Source: Ruminococcus sp. CAG:403 (lineage in GTDB: Bacteria > Bacillota > Clostridia > Oscillospirales > Ruminococcaceae). From it: a stretch of 14,853 nucleotides of DNA. This document shows, piece by piece, positions 9,173 to 14,853 of the stretch. The DNA lies in assembly GCA_000437255.1 (NCBI GenBank), contig FR899093.1, forward strand, positions 19,867-34,719, given 5' to 3'. The notes beneath the pieces were generated by a model, which worked only from the letters and a program-made list of their open reading frames with translations, was not told the DNA's origin and ran no database searches. Within the stretch, counting starts at the first letter, position 1, and every line of letters starts with the position of its first letter. The position numbers and the translations under genes were made by a program.

Positions 9173-10306
9173 ATGGAATATCCAAAAGTTGAATTTTTGT
9201 ATCTGAATGAAGAAGACATGATCGCAGCCGGTGTCAAAAATATGGCAGACTGCATCGAAGCGATGGAAGAAATGTTTAAATTGATGAAGGTAGGAAATTA
9301 CCGCATGGGTGGGGCAAATGGCAACTCGCATGGATGTATGGTAATGTTTCCGGAGTCTTCCCCGTTTCCGGAAATGCCAGTAGATGGCCCAGATCGTCGC
9401 TTTATGGCAATGCCGGCATATTTGGGTGGAAAATTCGATATGGCTGGTATGAAATGGTATGGTTCTAATTGCGAAAACAAAGAAAAAGGATTGCCTCGTT
9501 CTATTCTAATGCTCACACTGAATGATAAAGATACCGGCGCACCGCTTGCCTATATGTCTGCAAATATTCTATCGGCATATCGTACCGGTGCCGTACCTGG
9601 AGTAGGGTATAAGCACTTGTCTCGACCAGATTCCAAAGTAGTGGGAATCATTGGACCTGGCGTCATGAGCAAAACCGCACTTGCCGCCATTATGACGGTT
9701 CGTCCTGAAATCCAGACCATTAAAGTGAAGGGACGAGGCGCAGCTTCCCTGCAAAAGTTTATTGAATATGTCCAAACAGAATATCCACAGGTAGATGTTT
9801 ATGCAGTGGATACCATCGAAGAAGCAGTACGGGATTCTGATATTATTTCCGCAAGCACTTCAACACCGACTGGTGATCCCAGTCAGTATCCTTTTATTGA
9901 AGAAGCTTGGATCAAACCGGGTGCCTTGATTAGTTCCACAGCAGCCTTGCGTTTCTCGGACGATTTTATCATACATCGAGCTAGAACTGTAACAGATAAC
10001 ATCAAGTTATATGAGGCTTGGGAAGAAGAAATGAAGCCAAATGCTTATAACACCGTTCCCATTCCTGCCGTTCATGTGATGGATTTAATTGCAGATGGGA
10101 AAATGACACTCGATCAGGTAGATGATTTAGGCGACATTTTAATGGGTAATATTCCATTGCACCGTGATGAAAATGAAATCGTTGTATATTCGATCGGCGG
10201 TATGCCGGTAGAAGATGTGGCATGGGGGACAATGGTTTACCGCAATGCCTTGAAAAAGGAAATTGGAACCAAGCTGAAATTATGGGATGTCCCGCAGATG
10301 ATTTGA
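9173..10306 (+). CDS. Ornithine cyclodeaminase/mu-crystallin family protein (tyramine oxidase subunit B-like)
   Basis: 377 residues. I chose ATG 9173 because AGGAGGG (9159-9165) sits 7 nt upstream; an in-frame GTG at 9125 lies within the terminator T-tract region and lacks a site. The fold is recognisable: a substrate-side domain with K94 in MKWYGS, the signature around R137 in MSANILSAYRTGAVPG, then a Rossmann nucleotide-binding domain with G-P-G at 161-163 (GIIGPGVMSK). These match the Lys and Arg that bind substrate in ornithine cyclodeaminases and related imino-acid reductases. The family includes ornithine cyclodeaminase, pyrroline-2-carboxylate reductase, opine-type dehydrogenases and mu-crystallin. 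From memory, close relatives in clostridia are annotated tyramine oxidase subunit B, a name I cannot verify. As first gene of a flavin/Fe-S dehydrogenase operon it probably reduces or deaminates the cyclic or imino product, or supplies the substrate. Exact substrate unknown. Confidence 0.88.
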   Translation: MEYPKVEFLYLNEEDMIAAGVKNMADCIEAMEEMFKLMKVGNYRMGGANGNSHGCMVMFPESSPFPEMPVDGPDRRFMAMPAYLGGKFDMAGMKWYGSNCENKEKGLPRSILMLTLNDKDTGAPLAYMSANILSAYRTGAVPGVGYKHLSRPDSKVVGIIGPGVMSKTALAAIMTVRPEIQTIKVKGRGAASLQKFIEYVQTEYPQVDVYAVDTIEEAVRDSDIISASTSTPTGDPSQYPFIEEAWIKPGALISSTAALRFSDDFIIHRARTVTDNIKLYEAWEEEMKPNAYNTVPIPAVHVMDLIADGKMTLDQVDDLGDILMGNIPLHRDENEIVVYSIGGMPVEDVAWGTMVYRNALKKEIGTKLKLWDVPQMI

Positions 10307-10341
10307 AAAAAGTGGAATAGTTTGACAGGAGGACTGCACAT

Positions 10342-10668
10342 ATGAGAATTCAAGAACACCCTATTTTGGGCACTTATCAGAAAGGCGAACGGGTGACTTT
10401 TACCTTTGATGGAAAAATACTAGAAGGCTATGCTGGTGAACCAATTGCAATGGCGCTGAAAAATGCCGGCGTTATGATTCATCGTTACACCAAAAAACAG
10501 CACAAACCAAGAGGAATCTTTTGTGCCATTGGCCGTTGTACAGATTGCGTTATGGTAGTCGATGGACAGCCGAATGTTCGAACCTGTATTACACCATTGG
10601 AAGCAGGCATGGACATTCGTACACAATGCGGTGTGACAGCAAAACCAGCAGGAGGTGAAACGGTATGA
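10342..10668 (+). CDS. Small (2Fe-2S)-binding protein, HcnA-like dehydrogenase subunit
   Basis: 108 residues; start ATG 10342 with AGGAGG at 10327-10332. It carries a plant-type ferredoxin (Fer2_4) fold with ligands C61, C66, C69 and C82 (C-x4-C-x2-C-x12-C), in the stretch FCAIGRCTDC and then VRTC. This matches the gamma/HcnA subunit of hydrogen cyanide synthase, D-hydroxyproline dehydrogenase and related amine dehydrogenases, and the N-terminal domain of the sarcosine oxidase alpha subunit. Its expected job is to carry one electron between the two flavoproteins encoded downstream. It starts 35 bp after the previous gene, and its TGA overlaps the next ATG in an ATGA, implying translational coupling and defined stoichiometry. 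Confidence 0.93.
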   Translation: MRIQEHPILGTYQKGERVTFTFDGKILEGYAGEPIAMALKNAGVMIHRYTKKQHKPRGIFCAIGRCTDCVMVVDGQPNVRTCITPLEAGMDIRTQCGVTAKPAGGETV

Positions 10669-12251
10669 AACGATATGATATGATTATAGTTGGGGCAGGG
10701 CCGGCAGGCTTATCAGCAGCCATCGAAGCAGCCAAGCGAGGCATGCGAGTTGTTGTTTACGATGAAAACGCAAGACCAGGCGGACAACTGTTTAAGCAAA
10801 TTCATAAGTTCTTTGGTTCCAAAGAACATAAAGCAAAAATCAGAGGATTTCATATTGGAGAAGAACTCTTGGCAGAAGCCTCTGCCTTAGGCGTAGAGGT
10901 GGTACTGAATGCAATTGTAATCGGTTTATTCCCAGAAAAGGAAGTCACAGTCAAAAGAAAAGATCATGTAGAACATGTAAAAGGAGATACGATTCTGATT
11001 GCAACTGGTGCCAGCGAAAATATGGTAACATTTCCTGGCTGGACACTACCCGGTGTTATTGGTGCTGGTGCGGCACAGACAATGATGAATTTGCATGGCA
11101 CCTTACCCGGCAAACGAGTATTGATGCTTGGTTCCGGTAATGTTGGTTTGGTTGTCAGCTTTCAACTGATGCAAGCGGGCTGTGAAGTGGTAGCAGTAGC
11201 GGATGCCGCACCTCGTGTTGGCGGATATGGTGTACACGCAGCAAAACTTGCACGTTGTGGCGTTCCGTTTTATCTATCACATACCATTCTCTCTACAGAA
11301 GGAGAAGATTGTGTGACTGGTGTTACAATTGGGGAGGTGGATGCAAATTGGCAGGTTATTCCTGGTACAGAAAAACATTTTGAAGTAGATACCATTTGTC
11401 TGGCTGTTGGCCTTTCTCCAATGTCCAAATTATGTGATATGGCGGGTTGTGTAATGGAGGACAATCCAGCCAAAGCTGGCTTTGTTCCAGTGGTTCATGC
11501 GTATGGAGAAACTTCTATTCCCGGTATTTATGCAGCAGGAGATGTTTCCGGCATTGAAGAGGCATCCAGTGCGATGATCGAGGGACGCATTTCTGGTATT
11601 GCTGCCGCTGCTTATCTGGGCTATATTTCACAGGAAGAATGCGATGCGCAGGTAGAAGAACAAAAACAGGCACTTTCCGGTTTACGACAGGGAATGTTTG
11701 CACCTGGTATGCGCGGCAAAAAGATTACAGAAACAGAAGAGGGCATTGCAATTTCAGAAAATTTACTACGGCATGGATTTGTAGCAGATGACGAAATGGA
11801 ACGGTTTCCGGGTGTGACCCACAGTACTGGTGTGCATCCAGTCATGGAATGTACGCAAAATATCCCTTGCAATCCCTGTCAGGATGCTTGTCCCAGACAT
11901 TGTATTCGTATTGGAAATAAGATTACGGCATTGCCGTCTGTTGATCCATCCAAAACATGTACCGGCTGCGGAATGTGTGTAGCATCCTGTTCCGGTCAGG
12001 CAATTTTCCTGGTAAATGAGGACTGTGGGGATGGAACCGCAGAAATTACATTGCCCTATGAATTTCTTCCTTTACCTGTAAAGGGTGACAAAGGCGTCGC
12101 CCTTGGACGAAATGGAAAGGCAGTTTGCCAGGCGGAAGTTGTACAAGTACGCAGTGCAAAGGCATTTGACTGCACCCATTTGCTTACCATGCGAGTATCA
12201 AAGGAATTTTCTGGAACGGCAAGATTTTTTCGAAAGGAGGAACAGGCATGA
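10665..12251 (+). CDS. FAD/NAD(P)-dependent oxidoreductase fused to a 2x[4Fe-4S] domain, HcnB-like subunit
   Basis: 528 residues; a strong site, AGGAGGTGA (10650-10658), precedes the ATG. The N-terminal FAD Rossmann motif GAGPAG is at 10-15. A second dinucleotide motif, GSGNVG, at 156-161 could bind NAD(P). The flavin-closing motif IPGIYAAGDV is at 285-294. The C-terminal part holds two ferredoxin-type Cys sets: C396-x5-C402-x2-C405-x3-C409-P and C432-x2-C435-x2-C438-x3-C442, enough for two [4Fe-4S] clusters. Classical HcnB/OoxA-type subunits instead carry a BFD-like [2Fe-2S] domain at the C-terminus; here that domain is encoded by the next gene. I infer that the protein takes electrons from the DAO-type subunit via Fe-S centres and delivers them to NAD(P)+ or another acceptor in an anaerobe. 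Acceptor and substrate are not evident from sequence. Confidence 0.92.
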   Translation: MKRYDMIIVGAGPAGLSAAIEAAKRGMRVVVYDENARPGGQLFKQIHKFFGSKEHKAKIRGFHIGEELLAEASALGVEVVLNAIVIGLFPEKEVTVKRKDHVEHVKGDTILIATGASENMVTFPGWTLPGVIGAGAAQTMMNLHGTLPGKRVLMLGSGNVGLVVSFQLMQAGCEVVAVADAAPRVGGYGVHAAKLARCGVPFYLSHTILSTEGEDCVTGVTIGEVDANWQVIPGTEKHFEVDTICLAVGLSPMSKLCDMAGCVMEDNPAKAGFVPVVHAYGETSIPGIYAAGDVSGIEEASSAMIEGRISGIAAAAYLGYISQEECDAQVEEQKQALSGLRQGMFAPGMRGKKITETEEGIAISENLLRHGFVADDEMERFPGVTHSTGVHPVMECTQNIPCNPCQDACPRHCIRIGNKITALPSVDPSKTCTGCGMCVASCSGQAIFLVNEDCGDGTAEITLPYEFLPLPVKGDKGVALGRNGKAVCQAEVVQVRSAKAFDCTHLLTMRVSKEFSGTARFFRKEEQA

Positions 12252-12571
12252 ATGACAGAAACAGACCATTGTCTCCTTTTGTTCCACAGCCAGATGATGA
12301 TATGATTGTATGTCGATGCGAGGAAATTACAAAAGGAGAAATCCGTCAGGCAGTACATGACGGAATGTTTACATTAACAGAGATTCGCCGATATCTGCGA
12401 ACCGGAATGGGACTCTGCCAGGGGCAGACTTGTACCAAATTGGTAAAGGGAATTGTGGCAAGAGAATTGGGCGTTCGGCCGGATACATTAGGACCTTCCA
12501 CAGGAAGAGCACCAATGCGTCCGATTACCATGGAAGTTTTAGCGAAAGACAGAGAGGGGGATGCAAAATGA
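12248..12571 (+). CDS. BFD-like (2Fe-2S)-binding subunit
   Basis: 107 residues; AAAGGAGG (12233-12240) lies 7 nt before the ATG, and the start overlaps the previous stop as ATGA. Ligands are C22-x-C24 (VCRCEE) and C57-x4-C62 (GLCQGQTC), the arrangement of the bacterioferritin-associated-ferredoxin-like [2Fe-2S] domain. The following APMRPIT (89-95) resembles the conserved Arg/Pro segment that ends this domain in HcnB and sarcosine oxidase alpha subunits. In those enzymes the module is usually fused to the flavoprotein, so this gene looks like a split-out domain that docks on the preceding subunit. Its TGA overlaps the ATG of the next gene. Family assignment is firm; the complex is inferred. 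Confidence 0.92.
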   Translation: MNDRNRPLSPFVPQPDDDMIVCRCEEITKGEIRQAVHDGMFTLTEIRRYLRTGMGLCQGQTCTKLVKGIVARELGVRPDTLGPSTGRAPMRPITMEVLAKDREGDAK

Positions 12572-13683
12572 ATGCAGAAGTCATTATTGTTGGCGGCGGT
12601 ATTATTGGATGTGCAGCAGCATACAATCTGGCAAAAAATGGCGTATCTGTTCTTCTATTGGAGAGCAGTGAAAATATAGGGGATGGCGGCTCCACTCGAA
12701 ACGGCGGCGGTGTACGACAGTCCGGCCGTGATCCGCGGGAACTTCCGCTCATCATGTATGCGATTCAAAACATCTGGCCAAATTTATCCGATATGCTGGA
12801 TACAAATGTAGAATACTATCAGCATGGAAATCTTCGACTTGGCAGTACACCTCGCAATAAAGAAATTTTGGAAGAACTGACCAATCGTGCTGCAGCTTGT
12901 GGGTTGGATGTACGAATGATTTCCGGAGAAGAGGCACGACGCATCAATCCGTACCTTTCAGAAGAGGTTTCTTGTGCCAGTTGGTGTCCAACGGACGGAC
13001 ACGCCAATCCTCTGATGGCAACGATGGGATACTATAAAATGGCACGCAGACTGGGTGTTCATGTGATTACCGGGGAAAAGGTCGTAAAATTACGGAAGAT
13101 CAAGGGCGCTGTTCGACAGGTTGTAACGGCATCCGGCAATGTTTATGAAGGAGATACCATTATTCTGGCAGCAGGTTATGAAAGCCGGTTTATTGCTTCC
13201 ACAGTAGGCATTGATGTTCCCATGCAGCCGGTATTATTGGAAACTTTGGTAACAGAAGCCGTTGCCCCGATGTTTTGGCAGATGCTTGGTACTGCGGATG
13301 CGGATTTTTATGGTCATCAGACGGAACATGGTTCATTTGTATTTGGTTTGAATTCCGGCCTAGAACCCTATGCAAAACCAGGCAAGCCACTTTCTTCCAG
13401 CATTGCAGCATCAGCAGCCTGCCGTGGAATTATGCGATATTTTCCTTCTTTGTCTAAAATCAAGGTCGTACGTACCTGGGCAGGTTGGATGGATTCCTGT
13501 GCCGATCATGTGCCAGTGATCAGTCGAGTGGAAGAAGTGCCTGGATTGATTCTTGCCTGTGGATTTACTGGACACGGATTTGGTATTGCTCCCGCTGTAG
13601 GATTGGTACTTTCTCAGCTTGCAATGGGGCAGCCGACAGCAGTAGATTTATCGGCATTGCGATATGATCGGTTTCAGTCATAG
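12568..13683 (+). CDS. FAD-dependent oxidoreductase of the DAO family, HcnC/SoxB-like catalytic subunit
   Basis: 371 residues. I chose ATG 12568, which overlaps the preceding stop as ATGA and follows GAGGGGG; the frame is open further upstream, but that part only shadows the previous gene. Residues 3-31 form the FAD Rossmann unit with GGGIIG at 9-14, followed by a flavin-contacting STRNGGGVRQSG at 42-53. The C-terminal CGFTGHGFGIAPAVG (331-345) is the second FAD signature of the glycine/sarcosine/D-amino-acid oxidase family. In HcnABC-type complexes this subunit abstracts hydride from the C-N bond of an amine or amino acid and hands electrons to the Fe-S subunits. It is the most likely site of substrate oxidation in this operon. 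I cannot predict the substrate; D-hydroxyproline, an opine, sarcosine or an aromatic amine are all compatible with the family. Confidence 0.93.
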   Translation: MNAEVIIVGGGIIGCAAAYNLAKNGVSVLLLESSENIGDGGSTRNGGGVRQSGRDPRELPLIMYAIQNIWPNLSDMLDTNVEYYQHGNLRLGSTPRNKEILEELTNRAAACGLDVRMISGEEARRINPYLSEEVSCASWCPTDGHANPLMATMGYYKMARRLGVHVITGEKVVKLRKIKGAVRQVVTASGNVYEGDTIILAAGYESRFIASTVGIDVPMQPVLLETLVTEAVAPMFWQMLGTADADFYGHQTEHGSFVFGLNSGLEPYAKPGKPLSSSIAASAACRGIMRYFPSLSKIKVVRTWAGWMDSCADHVPVISRVEEVPGLILACGFTGHGFGIAPAVGLVLSQLAMGQPTAVDLSALRYDRFQS

Positions 13684-13689
13684 CAGTTT

Positions 13690-13731
13690 GTTCCGCTTTT
13701 TACAATTTTTTCTGGTATTGTATGTTATAAT
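13690..13731 (+). promoter_or_regulatory. Putative extended -10 promoter with shared upstream element (P-II/permease)
   Basis: A consensus TATAAT at 13726-13731 is preceded by TG (13723-13724), giving an extended -10 box. The 22-bp element at 13690-13711 matches 9028-9049 at 21 of 22 positions and is followed by the -10 at nearly the same distance (TTTACA to -10 is 21 bp here, 22 bp there). The spacing is long for a sigma-A -35 box, so the upstream block may be an UP-like or regulator site. The predicted transcript start is near 13738. Confidence 0.6.
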
Positions 13732-13758
13732 AATCTTGTTCCTACAGAAAGGAATCTG

Positions 13759-13914
13759 ATGGGGAATAGAAAAAGAGACAATGATGTCGAGCTTCTTGGA
13801 AGTTCGGCATTTTTTGTTTGCAAAATTCGAATGGGCATTCTATCTATTTTTGGGATGCAGAATGGAGGATATTATGAAATTATCAAGAGTAGAAATCATT
13901 ACAGGTATTTCTAA
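13759..13914 (+). CDS. Possible 51-residue leader ORF overlapping the P-II start
   Basis: ATG 13759 follows AAAGGA (13748-13753) at 5-nt spacing and opens a 51-codon frame beginning MGNRKRDNDVELLG. It runs across the terminator hairpin and ends 38 nt inside the P-II gene, in another frame. Translation could interfere with hairpin folding or with P-II initiation. There is no run of regulatory codons and no family resemblance, so chance is the more likely explanation. Confidence 0.15.
   Translation: MGNRKRDNDVELLGSSAFFVCKIRMGILSIFGMQNGGYYEIIKSRNHYRYF
13784..13820 (+). terminator. Intrinsic terminator hairpin in the P-II leader, possible attenuator
   Basis: An 11-bp stem (13784-13794 with 13800-13810, including two G-U pairs) has the 5-nt loop CTTGG and continues into TTTTTTGTTT. 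It lies 100 bp after the oxidoreductase stop codon and could end that operon. It also lies about 46 nt downstream of the predicted transcript start of the P-II gene and 54 nt before the P-II ribosome binding site, the position of an attenuator. Confidence 0.7.
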
Positions 13915-14236
13915 AATTGAACCGCTGAAAAAAGCTTTGGGACACTTCCATATCACCGGCATGACAGTCTATCAAGTGTTGGGTTGTGGTGTGCAGCATG
14001 GTACACAAGAATTTGAAGTAGAAGGCAAAAAGCAAGAAATCAGCCTGCTGCCCAAAGAGGTTGTCATGATGGTGCTTCCAACAGAAGAAGTCAATGCATT
14101 ATTAGAATTTGTGAAAAAGGAGCTGTATACCGGTCATATTGGTGATGGCAAGATCTTTGTTTCTGATGTAACCAATGTGGTACGGGTGCGCACTGGAGAA
14201 GAAGGCTATGAAGCACTGGTATATGGTGAAAAGTAA
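13874..14236 (+). CDS. P-II family nitrogen regulatory protein with atypical T-loop
   Basis: 120 residues, close to the usual 112-120 for the family. I chose ATG 13874 (MKLSRVEIITG) because GGAGG (13864-13868) sits 5 nt upstream and the family starts at this strand; an in-frame ATG at 13781 would add an N-terminus encoded by the terminator hairpin. The B-loop TGHIGDGKIFV (86-96) and C-loop VRVRTGE (103-109) keep the ATP/ADP-binding residues, including K93, R104 and R106. Q41, which helps bind 2-oxoglutarate and Mg-ATP, and K61 are also present. The T-loop (about 37-57) contains no tyrosine, so the uridylylation site of proteobacterial GlnB/GlnK is absent. The protein should sense ATP/ADP and probably 2-oxoglutarate. 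The APC permease gene 24 bp downstream is the likely partner, an analogy with GlnK-AmtB rather than an observation. Confidence 0.92.
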   Translation: MKLSRVEIITGISKIEPLKKALGHFHITGMTVYQVLGCGVQHGTQEFEVEGKKQEISLLPKEVVMMVLPTEEVNALLEFVKKELYTGHIGDGKIFVSDVTNVVRVRTGEEGYEALVYGEK

Positions 14237-14260
14237 TCAGTATAAAGGAAGTGATTCAAA

Positions 14261-14853
14261 ATGGGAGAGAAAAGACTTGGATTACCCAGTATCATTGCTA
14301 CAGGTGTCGGATTAATTGTCGCTACCAGTTGTCTGCTTTCCATTGGACAAGGTGCTGCTGCAATTGGTACGCCGTTCATTCTGACAATGGTCATTGCTTG
14401 TGCGTTCAATATTTTAACAGCGCTTTCTATTTGTGAATTAAATGCGTTAATGCCCAATTTGACAGGTGGTATGGCGCAATACACACTTGCCTGTCTGGGA
14501 CCATTTGTCTCGATTGTGATTACAGTGGGTGGTTACTTAACCTGTCAAACGATTATGGGGAGTTCAGAAGCAGCCATGTTCGGCAATACACTACATAATG
14601 TGCTGCCGAATGTTCCCATTCCTAGTTCCGGATATTCCATTGTTTTAATTGTACTGTTGGCACTCTTAAACCTTTTTGGAGTAGATATGTTCGCCAAAGT
14701 ACAAAACGTGGTTGCCTATGGATTGATTGGTTCATTGATTTTTCTTGGAATTGCGGGCACACTGGGACTCGGAAGTGGTGAAATTGTAGAACAAGAGGCC
14801 GTAATTTCTTCTAAGCCTGGAGATGTGTTAGAGCTTGTGTTCATAGCGAAAAA
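14261..14853 (+). CDS. APC-superfamily amino-acid/amine permease, 3'-partial
   Basis: ATG 14261 follows AGGAAGTGA and opens a frame that reaches the window end without a stop, giving 197 visible residues. Hydrophobic segments at about 11-30, 34-58, 80-105, 124-141 and 150-172 make at least five membrane spans; family members usually have 12. The loop after span 2, ELNALMPNLTGGMAQY (59-74), matches the APC family LMP-x-x-GG segment. The interrupted first helix (TSCLLSIGQG) fits the substrate-binding unwound region. It is probably co-transcribed with the P-II gene 24 bp upstream and may import the amine or amino acid used by the dehydrogenase operon. Substrate specificity cannot be read from this part. 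Confidence 0.88.
   Translation, partial: MGEKRLGLPSIIATGVGLIVATSCLLSIGQGAAAIGTPFILTMVIACAFNILTALSICELNALMPNLTGGMAQYTLACLGPFVSIVITVGGYLTCQTIMGSSEAAMFGNTLHNVLPNVPIPSSGYSIVLIVLLALLNLFGVDMFAKVQNVVAYGLIGSLIFLGIAGTLGLGSGEIVEQEAVISSKPGDVLELVFIAK

Noticed and set aside
9076..9187. Leaderless TTG leader peptide over the first terminator hairpin
   Set aside because: An open frame exists, but there is no ribosome binding site and its start coincides with the predicted transcript start; nothing supports translation.
12430..12567. Upstream N-terminal extension of the DAO-family oxidoreductase
   Set aside because: It reads through the BFD-like gene in another frame; the Rossmann strand begins right after ATG 12568, which is ATGA-coupled to the preceding gene.
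13781..13873. ATG 13781 as start of the P-II gene
   Set aside because: The first 31 codons cover the terminator hairpin and resemble no P-II N-terminus; ATG 13874 has GGAGG 5 nt upstream and matches the family start.

Overview
The window looks like Firmicutes DNA, most likely a gut clostridium of the Ruminococcus/Oscillospiraceae type. The reasons are strong AGGAGG ribosome binding sites, mid-range GC with A/T-rich intergenic DNA, a giant secreted-type BspA-like leucine-rich-repeat protein with a Ruminococcus-style Thr-rich linker, and an oxygen-independent flavin/Fe-S dehydrogenase cluster. Species assignment is inference. Every gene I can support is on the + strand.

Region 1 (1-9015) is the 3' part of one enormous surface-protein gene. 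The reading frame is open to the first base, so the true start and any signal peptide lie upstream. The 3004 visible residues run from beta-sandwich domains through a carboxypeptidase-regulatory-like domain, an unassigned beta-rich domain, a probable beta-propeller, two CARDB-like domains and a Thr-rich linker to roughly 60 LRR_5 repeats. The repeats form three blocks, each with its own N- and C-terminal cap, and a short acidic tail follows. No cell-wall sorting signal or dockerin is visible at the C-terminus.

Region 2 (9016-13683) is a tight five-gene operon with ATGA overlaps at three of its four junctions. It encodes an ornithine-cyclodeaminase/mu-crystallin-family protein (a relative of what some annotations call tyramine oxidase subunit B), a small plant-type [2Fe-2S] protein, an FAD/NAD(P) flavoprotein fused to a 2x[4Fe-4S] domain, a stand-alone BFD-like [2Fe-2S] protein and a DAO-family flavoprotein. 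Apart from the first gene this is the parts list of the HcnABC / octopine oxidase / D-hydroxyproline dehydrogenase / heterotetrameric sarcosine oxidase superfamily. I infer a multi-subunit dehydrogenase that oxidises an amine, amino acid or imino acid and passes electrons through flavins and Fe-S centres.

Region 3 (13684-14853) encodes a P-II signal protein whose T-loop has no tyrosine, followed 24 bp later by an APC-superfamily amino-acid/amine permease that runs off the window. A P-II protein paired with an APC permease rather than an Amt ammonium channel suggests nitrogen-status control of substrate uptake.

Regions 2 and 3 look co-regulated. Both are preceded by the same 22-bp element (21/22 identical), then an extended -10 promoter at nearly the same distance, then an intrinsic-terminator hairpin lying between the putative promoter and the first gene. 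This paired promoter-terminator-gene architecture is the most interesting non-coding signal here. No tRNA, rRNA, CRISPR array or insertion sequence was seen.
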